This document shows, piece by piece, positions 1 through 7,646 of a DNA stretch of 38,201 nt. Made by a program: the position numbers and the translations under genes. The DNA is from Nitrospinota bacterium (GTDB lineage: Bacteria > Nitrospinota > Nitrospinia > UBA9942), in NCBI GenBank assembly GCA_003489165.1, contig DNJG01000077.1, positions 1 to 38,201 on the forward strand. Direction: 5' to 3'. Positions within the stretch are counted from its first letter, which is position 1, and every line of letters starts with the position of its first letter. Below the pieces are notes generated by a model that ran no database searches, was not told the origin of the DNA, and saw only the letters and a list, made by a program, of their open reading frames with translations.

Positions 1-6
1 AGGCTG

Positions 7-660
7 ATGGGGTTGAATTATCGGTCTGAAAGGAAATTTAATAAAAATAATATTTATGTGGTTTTTCTAATTACGGTTGCAGGATTTGTTTTATACGAGC
101 TGTATTCTGTATTGGAGTTTGGTTCTCCTCCATCTCCCTCTATTCCTGCTGTAGATGAGGTTAAAAATGATGAAGCTGCTTTTATGCCCCTGACAGGAGA
201 GATAACTACACCACATTCAGAAGATGCTAAAGATAATCCTAAGAAAAGTCCTTCGCCGGTTGATAATGAGGATATGATAAAAAGTAAGGAAGAAGTAATA
301 AAAAGCGGAGCTGTTATCAATACTCCTGCCGTTCCTTCTCCAAAAGTTGAAGAGGACCCACATCTCATCACATCCATGGCAGTAAAAAAAGAGAAAAAAG
401 AGGCTTATCACGGAGCATATATTATAAGGGTGGCAACATGTGTGCTTAAAGAGAGTGCGGATGTTGTGCAAAGAGATTTAAAAGAAAAAGGTTTTTTATC
501 CTATCAGAAGATAGCTCCTGGCTACATAAAGGGGAAGGTTGCAAATCTTCATAAGGTATATGTGGGGGATTACAACAGCAAAAAAGAGGTATTATTAGTT
601 GTAGATAAACTTAAGGCAAATGGTTTTTCAGCTATTATAGAGGAGAGAAAAGATGGTTAA
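7..660 (+). CDS. SPOR-domain, single-pass envelope protein
   Basis: Likely a cell-envelope protein; SPOR domains bind denuded peptidoglycan glycan strands, often at the septum. A basic N-terminus is followed by one hydrophobic segment at about residues 16-35, which fits an inner-membrane anchor. Residues about 36-135 form a Pro/Ser/Lys/Glu-rich linker without obvious fold. Residues about 137-214 fit a SPOR domain, starting at YIIRVATCVL and containing KVYVGDYNSKKEV and a final ANGFSAII. The start is uncertain: the two codons before this ATG are open and the window begins there, and no Shine-Dalgarno sequence is visible, so the gene may start outside. The stop overlaps the next gene by 8 bases, which suggests co-transcription with ihfA and merR. 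Confidence 0.75.
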   Translation: MGLNYRSERKFNKNNIYVVFLITVAGFVLYELYSVLEFGSPPSPSIPAVDEVKNDEAAFMPLTGEITTPHSEDAKDNPKKSPSPVDNEDMIKSKEEVIKSGAVINTPAVPSPKVEEDPHLITSMAVKKEKKEAYHGAYIIRVATCVLKESADVVQRDLKEKGFLSYQKIAPGYIKGKVANLHKVYVGDYNSKKEVLLVVDKLKANGFSAIIEERKDG

Positions 661-943
661 GGATGATATAATTGATATTGTGTATAAGAAGGTAGGATTT
701 ACGCATAGTGAGGCTGTTGCCGCTGTAGAACTTATATTTGAGACAATAAAAGAGAGATTGACGGCAGGTGAGGATGTAAATATAGTTGGTTTTGGGAAAT
801 TCTGTTTGAGGAATAAGAAAGAGAGGACGGGGCGAAATCCAAAGACAGGCCAGGCGTTTAAGATTACAGCCCGGCGAGTGCTTACATTTAAACCGAGTAA
901 AAATATGAAGGAGGTTGTAAATGGTGGCAAAGGAAATACCTGA
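653..943 (+). CDS. ihfA: Integration host factor alpha-like (HU/IHF) DNA-bending protein
   Basis: A 96-residue HU/IHF-family nucleoid protein. The family forms dimers whose beta arms insert into the minor groove and bend DNA. The arm region reads GRNPKTGQAFKITARRVLTF, where the RNPKTG core with the conserved intercalating proline and the ITARRV-TF-P ending resemble IHF-alpha more than HU. The start is supported by a purine-rich GAGGAGAG just upstream. It overlaps both neighbours. An ihfA gene followed by a merR-type gene is a common pair in many Gram-negative bacteria, though pheT, its usual upstream neighbour, is replaced here by a SPOR gene. The assignment to alpha rather than HU is from motif likeness only. 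Confidence 0.88.
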   Translation: MVKDDIIDIVYKKVGFTHSEAVAAVELIFETIKERLTAGEDVNIVGFGKFCLRNKKERTGRNPKTGQAFKITARRVLTFKPSKNMKEVVNGGKGNT

Positions 944-1277
944 TAAATTATTCTTTAAAATAGGAGAGGTGGCAGAGATTACAAAGGTAGAGCCTCATGT
1001 CCTGAGATACTGGGAATCTGAATTCGGTTTAATAAAACCGGACAAGAGCGAGGCTGGACAGCGAGTTTACAGAAAGAAAGATATTGATACAATCCTTGAA
1101 ATAAAAAAACTGCTTTATGAGGAGAGGTTTTCAATTGAAGGCGCAAAAAAAAGGCTTTTTAAAAGATATAAGATATCGGATAACAGCGAAAGGGTCATGG
1201 AGACCTTTAAAGAGTTAAAGAAGGATTTGCTTGACATATCTTTCATGTTAGATAAATCAACTACCTCCCATAAGTAA
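921..1277 (+). CDS. MerR-family transcriptional regulator
   Basis: An 118-residue protein with an N-terminal winged helix of the MerR type: FKIGEVAEITKVEPHVLRYW (about residues 12-31) followed by ESEFGLIKPDKSEAGQRVYR, the usual helix-turn-helix plus wing. The rest is helical with a short coiled tail and has no cysteine-rich effector pocket, as in the small regulators found next to ihfA in many genomes; the ligand is unknown. A strong AGGAGG at 909-914 lies 6 bases before the ATG, so the start is well supported even though it overlaps ihfA by 23 bases. The last 17 bases overlap the 3' end of the convergent metallophosphoesterase gene. Confidence 0.88.
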   Translation: MVAKEIPDKLFFKIGEVAEITKVEPHVLRYWESEFGLIKPDKSEAGQRVYRKKDIDTILEIKKLLYEERFSIEGAKKRLFKRYKISDNSERVMETFKELKKDLLDISFMLDKSTTSHK

Positions 1278-2010
1278 GCCTGTCAATCAAGTATTCAGGA
1301 AGCCCCTCTCTTCTCATCTTCTCCTGTGCTGATTTAATATCATACGGAACCCTCTTAAACTCTATAGTCATATCTTTACTATCGTAAACAACAAATGAGG
1401 CATCGGGATTTCTGTCCCTTGGTTGTCCGACACTTCCATCATTGATAATATATTTTGAGGTGCTTTTGAGTTTTATAAATTTATCCTTTAAGATATTTAT
1501 TCTGTTAGAAGCATCGCTCTCTATAACAACTGGATAATGAGAGTGACCTATAAAACATAAGGTGGTATTAAAATATTCAAGATTTTCCATTGCATCAAGG
1601 GTATTTATAATGTAATGCCACATCAGCGGCTCTTTAGGTGAAGAGTGGGCTAATGTAATATTATCTGCAACCATAGTTACAGGCAGTTTTTTGAGATATT
1701 CTTTATGCCCTTTAGTTAATATCTCTTTTGTCCAGAGGACAGCCTCTTTTGCATGTGGATTAAAATAATTAATGTCTGTCATATCTACGGCGGCATAGTC
1801 ATGATTGCCTGCCAGTATTATATCGGCAGCGGGGTACCCATCCTTTAGATGGGTCGTGAGCATATCTATTGCCTCATTGGGATTGGCACCATAGCCTACA
1901 ATATCGCCGAGGAAAAGCCTTTGGTCTATATTCAGTTTCTCAATTTCTTTCAGGACAGATTGAAAAGCCTCTATGTTGCTATGAACATCTGAAAATATGG
2001 CGTATCTCAT
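1261..2010 (-). CDS. Calcineurin-like metallophosphoesterase
   Basis: A 249-residue cytoplasmic phosphoesterase of the YfcE/diadenosine-tetraphosphatase-like type; the substrate is not predictable. The dimetal motifs appear in order: SDVHSN (Asp8, His10), GDIVGYG (about residue 35), GNHDYA (about 90) and FIGHSHYP (about 155), with a final NDGSVGQPRDRNP block typical of this subgroup. A longer reading frame extends to 2067, but those extra 19 codons lie in a tandem-repeat array and precede the conserved RYAIFSDVH start, so the ATG at 2010 is chosen. It is the last gene of the long minus-strand unit and converges on the merR gene with a 17-base overlap. Confidence 0.88.
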   Translation of the reverse strand: MRYAIFSDVHSNIEAFQSVLKEIEKLNIDQRLFLGDIVGYGANPNEAIDMLTTHLKDGYPAADIILAGNHDYAAVDMTDINYFNPHAKEAVLWTKEILTKGHKEYLKKLPVTMVADNITLAHSSPKEPLMWHYIINTLDAMENLEYFNTTLCFIGHSHYPVVIESDASNRINILKDKFIKLKSTSKYIINDGSVGQPRDRNPDASFVVYDSKDMTIEFKRVPYDIKSAQEKMRREGLPEYLIDRLTYGR

Positions 2011-2020
2011 TTTGCAGTAA

Positions 2021-2098
2021 TGACTATTGACTATTGAAGTTTGATAAATTAATACAATCCTTATCAATCGTCATTCGTCAATTTTCAATCTTCAATTC
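2021..2098. repeat. Palindromic heptamer-phased array between the M17_N and metallophosphoesterase genes
   Basis: The left arm has 7-base units TGACTAT (2021-2027), TGACTAT, TGAAGTT, TGATAAA. The right arm has TCAATCG (2064-2070), TCATTCG, TCAATTT, TCAATCT, TCAATTC. The arms are roughly complementary. The array sits between the M17_N stop and the phosphoesterase start and would fold as an imperfect hairpin in the transcript. Confidence 0.75.
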
Positions 2099-2104
2099 TA
2101 TAGG

Positions 2105-2662
2105 TTATCCTTCAAGGACTATCTGATGCCTTTCCTTAAAAGTTTCCACAGAGTGTCTCATCAGCCTGTTTAACATTAAAAATCTTCTCTTATCCTCTTC
2201 TGCTATCTTTACTGTATAATCACTCTCTGATAATTGTATTTTGCTGAATCCATTTAAGATGCCTTCAACCATATCTACGGCTATCCTGTTATATTCTGAA
2301 TCTGACACCTCTTTTATGCAGACAGAGATGCCAAAGTTTTTAACCTTCATCCTCTGGACAATATCTATAATGCTTGAAAATATGTATAAGAGTTTTGGTG
2401 AATTGAGGTTGGCCGCCTTCCCGAACCCGACTAAGAGTATTTTTTCTGTCGGCAATTTATTAAGGCTTGAAAGGAGGACGGTCTCTTTAAAATTTCCAAA
2501 AACTTTTTTTTTCTTTATAAGATTTGATATCTGCCCGTTCAAAAACCAGTCAATATTGCCTGCATTGCCTTTGAGAGGTATGACATCTTTGAAAAGTGAT
2601 ACAACGATTAGGTCGGTTTCGATTTTCAGGAATTCATCTGGCAGTGTTTTAATCTTTAACAT
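2105..2662 (-). CDS. Stand-alone leucyl aminopeptidase N-terminal (M17_N) domain protein
   Basis: A 185-residue protein that resembles only the N-terminal macro-like domain of M17 leucyl aminopeptidases. It has a family-like beginning (TDLIVVSLFKDV), a central KILLVGFGKAANLNSPKLLY strand-loop, and a helical region ending near VDMVEGILNGFSKI. The catalytic C-terminal domain with its two metal ions is absent: the frame stops at residue 185 and the next gene downstream is unrelated, so this is a complete small gene rather than a visible fragment. In full-length enzymes this domain helps hexamer assembly and in PepA contributes to DNA binding; what it does alone is unknown. It overlaps nusB by 14 bases, so it is probably co-translated with it. 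Confidence 0.7.
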   Translation of the reverse strand: MLKIKTLPDEFLKIETDLIVVSLFKDVIPLKGNAGNIDWFLNGQISNLIKKKKVFGNFKETVLLSSLNKLPTEKILLVGFGKAANLNSPKLLYIFSSIIDIVQRMKVKNFGISVCIKEVSDSEYNRIAVDMVEGILNGFSKIQLSESDYTVKIAEEDKRRFLMLNRLMRHSVETFKERHQIVLEG

Positions 2663-3080
2663 TTTTCTTTTTATCGCATTTTAATTCCTTTTTTATCCTA
2701 TCAAGGATACCATTCACAAAATGACCCGAATCTTCTGTGCCGTATTTTTTTGCAATATCAATTGCCTCATTTATAGTGACATTGGAAGGTATCTCATCTT
2801 CATACAATAATTCATATACTGCGCTCCGCATTATATTTTTATCTATTTTGTTTATCCTGCCCAGAGTCCAGTGTTCACTGAATCTTTCAATGGTTGAATC
2901 AATCTCTTTTATGTGATTATAGGTGCCTTCTGCCAATTTTGTAGTAAAGGATTGAATATCATCAGGGGTTGGATTGTACTTCCAGAAATCCTCAATCTGA
3001 GATTTAATATCGTCTTTCTGAATATCCCACTGATACAGGATTTTCAGACACAATTCTCTTCCCCTTCTTCTCTTCTTCAT
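2649..3080 (-). CDS. nusB: Transcription antitermination factor NusB
   Basis: NusB binds boxA RNA together with NusE (ribosomal protein S10) and supports antitermination of rRNA transcription. At 143 residues it has the usual length. Visible signatures are the basic N-terminus RRRGRELCLKILYQWD, the central IDSTIERFSEHWTLGRINKI and the C-terminal SNVTINEAIDIAKKYGTEDS followed by FVNGILDRI. It lies directly after ribH, the standard ribH-nusB neighbourhood of many bacteria, separated only by a palindromic repeat. No clear Shine-Dalgarno sequence is seen before the ATG at 3080. Confidence 0.95.
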   Translation of the reverse strand: MKKRRRGRELCLKILYQWDIQKDDIKSQIEDFWKYNPTPDDIQSFTTKLAEGTYNHIKEIDSTIERFSEHWTLGRINKIDKNIMRSAVYELLYEDEIPSNVTINEAIDIAKKYGTEDSGHFVNGILDRIKKELKCDKKKNVKD

Positions 3081-3107
3081 TTGTCAAAAAACAGAAAAAC
3101 AGAAAGC

Positions 3108-3188
3108 AACCACAGAGGCACTGAGACACCGAGATTAAGAACTTTAAAATAATTTATATTTCCTCTGTGACTCTGTGTCTCTGTGGTT
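3108..3188. repeat. Palindromic octamer-phased array between ribH and nusB
   Basis: The left arm reads as 8-base units CACAGAGG (3111), CACTGAGA, CACCGAGA. The right arm reads CTCTGTGA (3163), CTCTGTGT, CTCTGTGG. The outer 27 bases of the arms match at about 22 positions when one is reverse-complemented. The array fills almost the whole 113-base gap. Confidence 0.75.
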
Positions 3189-3193
3189 AAAAT

Positions 3194-3664
3194 CTATTTT
3201 TTTAGTTGTTTATACAGGTTCACCATCTCAATGGCATTGATTGCCGCATCCCATCCCCTGTTGCCTGATTTTGTGCCGCACCTTTCAATGCCCTGCTCAA
3301 TATTTTCAACTGTAAGGACGCCGTAAATTACCGGGACTCCTGTCTCAAGTGAAATCGCTGCAATTCCCTTTGTAACCTCTGAAGATATATGCTGATAATG
3401 AGGCGTATCCCCTCTTATTATTACACCAAGGCATATCAATGCATCATATTTCTTTGATGATGCTAATATACTGGCAGCGTATGGAATTTCAAATGATCCC
3501 GGAACCCTTACTATTTTGATGTCTCCGTCTTTGGTGCCGTGTCTTGTAAGAGCATCCAATGCCCCCTCTATAAGCTGTTTTGTTAAAAAATCATTAAACC
3601 TGCTTGCCACTATCCCAACCTTTAAGCCGCTTCCATCCAGTTTTCCCTGAATTGTCTCAGGCAT
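3194..3664 (-). CDS. ribH: 6,7-dimethyl-8-ribityllumazine synthase
   Basis: It condenses 5-amino-6-ribitylamino-uracil with 3,4-dihydroxy-2-butanone 4-phosphate to lumazine, the penultimate step of riboflavin synthesis. The 156-residue length is typical. Motifs are VASRFNDFLTKQLIEGALDA (about 19-38), VPGSFEIPYAA (54-64), and GVIIRGDTPHYQHISSEV (80-97) with the catalytic-region histidine at 89. The start is well supported by GGGGAGGT on the minus strand a few bases before the ATG. It follows ribBA across a heptamer palindrome and precedes nusB. All enzymes acting between GTP and riboflavin, except the intermediate phosphatase, are encoded in this cluster. Confidence 0.96.
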   Translation of the reverse strand: MPETIQGKLDGSGLKVGIVASRFNDFLTKQLIEGALDALTRHGTKDGDIKIVRVPGSFEIPYAASILASSKKYDALICLGVIIRGDTPHYQHISSEVTKGIAAISLETGVPVIYGVLTVENIEQGIERCGTKSGNRGWDAAINAIEMVNLYKQLKK

Positions 3665-3683
3665 AAGACCTCCCCTTAAAAGA

Positions 3684-3769
3684 CAGTAGGCAGTAGATAG
3701 TAGGCAGTAAGCAGTAACTCCCCTCTGTCTCTGTTTTCTTTCTACTGCTTACTCCTTACTGCTTACTGA
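3684..3769. repeat. Palindromic heptamer-phased array between ribBA and ribH
   Basis: Left-arm units are CAGTAGG (3684-3690), CAGTAGA, TAGTAGG, CAGTAAG, CAGTAAC, in perfect 7-base phase. Right-arm units are CTACTGC (3742), TTACTCC, TTACTGC, TTACTGA. The right arm runs 21 bases into the 3' end of ribBA, so it encodes that protein's last residues. Confidence 0.85.
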
Positions 3770-4969
3770 TGTTATTATGTGCCCCAGCTTTTTCCTCTTT
3801 GTATCAAGATATTTGACATTGTCCTTTTTAGGATGTATCTCTATCGGAACCCTATCTACTATGTGAAGCCCATATCCGTCTAATCCTACAATCTTTCTTG
3901 GATTATTTGTTATTAATCTTAAATTTTTTACTCCGAGGTTTGCAAGTATTTGGGCTCCTATACCATAATCTCTCAAGTCAGGTTTAAAGCCAAGTTCTTC
4001 ATTTGCCTGAACAGTATCTCTCCCCTGGTCTTGTAAGGCATAAGCCTTCAGCTTGTTGACAAGGCCAATGCCCCTCCCCTCCTGATAGAGATATAAGAGG
4101 ATGCCTGTCCCCTCTTTTTCTATCATCTCAAGTGCCTTATGCAGCTGCTCACCGCAGTCGCATCTGTGTGAGCCGAATACATCGCCCGTAAGACACTGTG
4201 AATGAACCCTTACAAGTATATTCTTATCAGGTGTGATTTCTCCTTTTACCAAGGCGAGGTGTATAAAATCGTTCAGTGTATTTTCAAATGCAATTACCTT
4301 AAATTCGCCGTAGTCTGAAGGAAGTTTGGTCTCTGCAGCCCTCTTGACAAAAGACTCTCTTTTCATCCTGTATTCAATGAGGTCTTTTATTGTGATAACC
4401 TTTAAGCCGAACTCCTTTGAAAATTCCATAAGCTGGGGAACTCTTGCCATAGTCCCGTCATCATTCATAATTTCACAGATAACTCCTGCCGGATATAAGC
4501 CTGCAAGCCGTGCCAAATCTACCGAGCCCTCTGTCTGACCGCTTCTAACTAAGACGCCCCCCTCCTTTGACCTGAGAGGGAATATATGCCCAGGGCTTAC
4601 AATATCGTCTTCCCTTGTCTTTGGATTGATTGCTGTAAGTATGGTAGTTGCCCTGTCATGGGCTGATATACCGGTAGTTACTCCATGCCTTGCCTCTATT
4701 GAGATTGTAAATGCAGTCCCAAATCTTGCCTCATTATTTTCAACCATCATAGGAAGATTGAGTGCTGCTACCCTTTCAGGCGTTAGAGAGAGGCATATAA
4801 GCCCCCTCCCATGCTTTGTCATAAAGTTTATTGCCTCCGGAGTGGTCTTTTCGGCAGCAATCATCAGGTCGCCCTCGTTCTCCCTGTCCTCATCATCAAC
4901 GAGGATGATCATCCTGCCTTTTTTAATGTCTTCTACCGCCTCTTCAATTGAATTAAATTTTATATCCAT
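3749..4969 (-). CDS. ribBA: Bifunctional 3,4-dihydroxy-2-butanone 4-phosphate synthase / GTP cyclohydrolase II
   Basis: It catalyses both entry reactions of riboflavin synthesis, from ribulose 5-phosphate and from GTP. The RibB domain (about 1-200) shows the acidic metal site DDEDRENEGDLMIAAE (25-40), HGRGLICLSLT and RSGQTEGSVDL. The RibA domain (about 205-400) shows the zinc site CLTGDVFGSHRCDCG with Cys258, Cys269 and Cys271, then YLYQEGRGIGLVNKLKAY. Both halves look intact, so both activities are expected. At 406 residues it is normal for the fusion. The ATG lies inside the end of ribE (17-base overlap), which suggests coupled translation. The last residues are encoded by a heptamer repeat arm. 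Confidence 0.97.
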   Translation of the reverse strand: MDIKFNSIEEAVEDIKKGRMIILVDDEDRENEGDLMIAAEKTTPEAINFMTKHGRGLICLSLTPERVAALNLPMMVENNEARFGTAFTISIEARHGVTTGISAHDRATTILTAINPKTREDDIVSPGHIFPLRSKEGGVLVRSGQTEGSVDLARLAGLYPAGVICEIMNDDGTMARVPQLMEFSKEFGLKVITIKDLIEYRMKRESFVKRAAETKLPSDYGEFKVIAFENTLNDFIHLALVKGEITPDKNILVRVHSQCLTGDVFGSHRCDCGEQLHKALEMIEKEGTGILLYLYQEGRGIGLVNKLKAYALQDQGRDTVQANEELGFKPDLRDYGIGAQILANLGVKNLRLITNNPRKIVGLDGYGLHIVDRVPIEIHPKKDNVKYLDTKRKKLGHIITSVSSKE

Positions 4970-5603
4970 GTTTTTTCAAAAAATCAGTGTTAAGTGTTGA
5001 GTGTTTAGTGTCAGTAGTCAGGTTAACAAACCTCTCTATATATTTGCCAATTATATCACATTCTATATTTACCTTCTCTCCAATTGATTTTTCCTTTAAG
5101 TTTGTCATCTCAATCGTGTGCGGTATCAATGCAATAGCAATAGAGTTGCTATCTACATTTGCTACTGTAAGACTTATGCCGTCTATTGCTACAGAACCTT
5201 TGTATATCATATATCTAATTGTATCTTCTGATGCTTTTATACCAAGATAAGCTCCATCAACTGTCCTGTCAAATTTTACTATCTCACCTATCCCATCAAT
5301 ATGTCCTGTAACAAAATGTCCGCCAAGGCGGTCACTAATTTTTATAGCCCTTTCAAGGTTTACTTTTCTTCCTGGCTTAAACCCGCCGATGGTAGTTTTC
5401 TTTACCGTTTCTTCTGAAATCTCCACCTCAAATGCATTGTTGGTATATTTTACAACGGAAAGACATGTGCCATCTATAGCTATACTTGAGCCCATGCTTA
5501 TATCATCCATTATCTTATTCGCAGCCAATGTAAGCCTAAGATTATCCCCCTTCTTAGAAATCCCCTTAACTACCCCAACTTCTTCAATCAGTCCAGTAAA
5601 CAT
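4953..5603 (-). CDS. ribE: Riboflavin synthase, alpha subunit
   Basis: It dismutates two lumazine molecules to riboflavin. The beginning MFTGLIEEVGVVKGI is diagnostic and the two lumazine-binding barrels are present: first half with GTCLSVV and HFVTGHIDGIG, second half with GSVAIDGISLTVANV and ALIPHTIEMTNL. The family core ends near CDIIGKYIERF (about residue 191). The remaining tail of about 25 residues (containing TTDTKHSTLNTDF) is encoded by a 7-base tandem array at 4985-5021 and is probably repeat-derived and disordered. The gene overlaps ribBA by 17 bases. Confidence 0.95.
   Translation of the reverse strand: MFTGLIEEVGVVKGISKKGDNLRLTLAANKIMDDISMGSSIAIDGTCLSVVKYTNNAFEVEISEETVKKTTIGGFKPGRKVNLERAIKISDRLGGHFVTGHIDGIGEIVKFDRTVDGAYLGIKASEDTIRYMIYKGSVAIDGISLTVANVDSNSIAIALIPHTIEMTNLKEKSIGEKVNIECDIIGKYIERFVNLTTDTKHSTLNTDFLKKHGYKI
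4985..5021. repeat. Single-arm heptamer array inside the 3' end of ribE
   Basis: Plus-strand units are CAGTGTT (4985-4991), AAGTGTT, GAGTGTT, TAGTGTC, AGTAGTC, AG. On the minus strand they are translated as the C-terminal tail of riboflavin synthase. No matching second arm is seen nearby. Confidence 0.75.
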
Positions 5604-5615
5604 AAGAAGATTTTA

Positions 5616-5676
5616 GATTTATGATTTACGAATTACGATTTAAAATCCTAAATCCAAAATCGTAAATCGTAAATTA
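5616..5676. repeat. Palindromic heptamer-phased array between ribD and ribE
   Basis: Units run without a break: GATTTAT (5616), GATTTAC, GAATTAC, GATTTAA, AATCCTA, AATCCAA, AATCGTA, AATCGTA, AATTATT. The first half is roughly the reverse complement of the second half, and the phase is 7 throughout. It fills the whole gap and touches the ribD stop codon. Confidence 0.85.
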
Positions 5677-6783
5677 TTTCAGGTATCCTTCAACAACAAT
5701 ATCATTTCCACACCTATCCACAGTTACATCGCGGATATTCAGAGAATCACTTAGTTTTTCAAAACCCCTTCCACCCACAGCAGGTACACTCTCTTTACCG
5801 CCAATTATTTTTGGTGCAATAAAGAATATTACCTTATCAACTATACCTGACTCTAGTGCGGCAGAATTGAGTTCTGAGCCCCCTTCTATCATTATACTTG
5901 TAATCTCCATTTTGCCCAGTTCTTCCATTAAATTTGGCAGATTAATCCTTTTGTTTTCTTCCTCTATCTCTATAACATTAATCCCTTTTTCTCTCAATAT
6001 ATCTGCCTTTTTTGCATCTGCCTTCTTTGTTGCAGCAATTATGACTTTTGATTTTTGTGCCTTGCGGGAGGCAGATGCAGATTTAATAATATTGGAATCC
6101 ATTGGAATCCTTAACTGGCTGTCAACAATTATACGAATAGGGTTTTTCACATTGCCTCTTTTTAAACTTACTGTGAGATTTGGATTATCCTGTAAGACAG
6201 TCCCTATACCAACCATTACTGCATCTACCTCATCTCTTAAATTGTGGACACGTTCCCTTGAAGGTTCGGATGTTATCCATTTGGATTCTCTTTTACAGGT
6301 TGCAATCTTTCCGTCAAGGCTCATTGCAATCTTTAAGAGGACAAATGGTTTTTTTGATGTGATATATTTTATATATACCTCATTGAGCCTCTTGCATTCT
6401 TTCTCCAATAAGCCTGTAGACACCTGAATCCCCGCTCCATTCAGCTCCTCTATGCCTTTACCTGAGATTATTGGGTTGGGGTCAACCATTCCGATAACAA
6501 TTTTTTTTATTCCGCTCTTTATAATGGTTTTTGTGCATGGGGGAGTTCTACCCTTATGACAGCACGGTTCAAGGGTCACATACATTATTCCGTCTTTTGC
6601 GTTTTTACCTGCCGAATTAATTGCATTGACTTCGGCATGGGGTGTCCCTGCCTTTTTATGGCAGCCTTCCCCGACAATCTTGCCCCCCTTTATAATTACA
6701 GCCCCCACCACAGGGTTGGGGCTTGTTCTCCCCTTTGCTGTCAGGGCTAAATCAATAGCCCTTTTCATATATTTTTCAATCAT
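5674..6783 (-). CDS. ribD: Bifunctional riboflavin deaminase / 5-amino-6-(5-phosphoribosylamino)uracil reductase
   Basis: It performs the deamination and side-chain reduction steps after GTP opening. The N-terminal deaminase (about 1-145) has the zinc site HAEVNAI (His49, Glu51) and EPCCHKGRTPPC (Cys74, Cys83). The C-terminal reductase (about 146-369) starts at LLKIAMSLDGKIA and includes RDEVDAVMVGIGTVLQDNP and IMIEGGSELN. Length is normal for the fused enzyme. It follows lpxI by 22 bases, so the flavin genes appear to be read together with the lipid A genes. No FMN riboswitch is visible upstream. Confidence 0.96.
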   Translation of the reverse strand: MIEKYMKRAIDLALTAKGRTSPNPVVGAVIIKGGKIVGEGCHKKAGTPHAEVNAINSAGKNAKDGIMYVTLEPCCHKGRTPPCTKTIIKSGIKKIVIGMVDPNPIISGKGIEELNGAGIQVSTGLLEKECKRLNEVYIKYITSKKPFVLLKIAMSLDGKIATCKRESKWITSEPSRERVHNLRDEVDAVMVGIGTVLQDNPNLTVSLKRGNVKNPIRIIVDSQLRIPMDSNIIKSASASRKAQKSKVIIAATKKADAKKADILREKGINVIEIEEENKRINLPNLMEELGKMEITSIMIEGGSELNSAALESGIVDKVIFFIAPKIIGGKESVPAVGGRGFEKLSDSLNIRDVTVDRCGNDIVVEGYLK

Positions 6784-6805
6784 AGGAAATTATAAAATTT
6801 TGTTT

Positions 6806-7618
6806 TTAAACAGCTGTTATTGATACCCCATTTTCCTCTGCCATCTTTATCACCTTATCAATGTCCACAACCATAGTCTTTTCTGCCTCTATTGCAAGGG
6901 CGGACACCTTCCCGGCAATTATATTTTCAATTGTTCTTATCCCTATTGTAGGGACATCAAATCTTGGATCCTGTTTCGGTTTTGCTACCTTTACAACAAC
7001 AGCCCCCTCTTTACAAAGACTGCATCCCCTTTTAATTGCCTCATCAGTCCCTTCAATTGCCTCTACTGCCAATATAGCCCTGTCTTTTACAATTACAGTC
7101 TGGCCAATGTCAAGCCCTGCAATCTCTTTCGCAATCTTAAAACCATATTCTATATCACTATTTTCTCTTCTATCAGGTTTATATTTTGTCAGATGCCCTT
7201 TTGAAGGAAATAGTCTTTTTAAGAATGAAATCTGGTCTAAAACCCTCATCCCTTCTTTTTCTAATTCACTTATAATGGCGAGCATGATTGTATCATCATT
7301 TTTATTTTTGATTTTGCTCAAAATCTTTATTGCTTTTAAATCAAATTTCAGATTTTGAAATAAAAGCCTCTTTTCTACCTTCCCAGCCATTGCTATATCC
7401 TTAACCCCTTCATTTTTTAAAGACTTGATTATCTTTCCTGCCTCTCCAACACCATATTGATATACAACTGTTGAAAAGGGTTTGAGTGATTTTGCCGATT
7501 CTTCCGTAAAGGCAATTGAGATTACATTTAGCCCTTTTGAATTTGCCTCATTGGCAAGCAAGACAGGCAGTTCGCCGCTCCCTGCAATCAACCCCAATCT
7601 CTTGATATTGTCTGCCAT
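6806..7618 (-). CDS. lpxI: UDP-2,3-diacylglucosamine pyrophosphatase LpxI
   Basis: It hydrolyses UDP-2,3-diacylglucosamine to lipid X in lipid A synthesis, replacing LpxH or LpxG. The 270-residue length and order of motifs fit the DUF1009/LpxI family: RLGLIAGSGELPVLLANEA at the start, a central KGHLTKYKPDRRE, and the C-terminal block QTVIVKDRAILAVEAIEGTD, then KPKQDPRFDVPTIG containing the conserved aspartate of the active-site region, ending with AIEAEKTMVVD. It stands downstream of lpxA and a Gfo/Idh gene, a recurring order in lipid A clusters. The gene that normally follows, lpxB, is not here. Confidence 0.94.
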   Translation of the reverse strand: MADNIKRLGLIAGSGELPVLLANEANSKGLNVISIAFTEESAKSLKPFSTVVYQYGVGEAGKIIKSLKNEGVKDIAMAGKVEKRLLFQNLKFDLKAIKILSKIKNKNDDTIMLAIISELEKEGMRVLDQISFLKRLFPSKGHLTKYKPDRRENSDIEYGFKIAKEIAGLDIGQTVIVKDRAILAVEAIEGTDEAIKRGCSLCKEGAVVVKVAKPKQDPRFDVPTIGIRTIENIIAGKVSALAIEAEKTMVVDIDKVIKMAEENGVSITAV

Positions 7619-7646
7619 TGTTTTTAATAGGTGATAGGTTTTAATG

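Noticed and set aside
1261..2067. Longer phosphoesterase frame starting at 2067
   Set aside because: The extra N-terminal residues come from the tandem array, and the family motif starts at the ATG at 2010.
6784..7646. FMN riboswitch upstream of ribD
   Set aside because: The gap before ribD is only 22 bases and the preceding sequence is lpxI coding; no RFN-type conserved blocks are seen.
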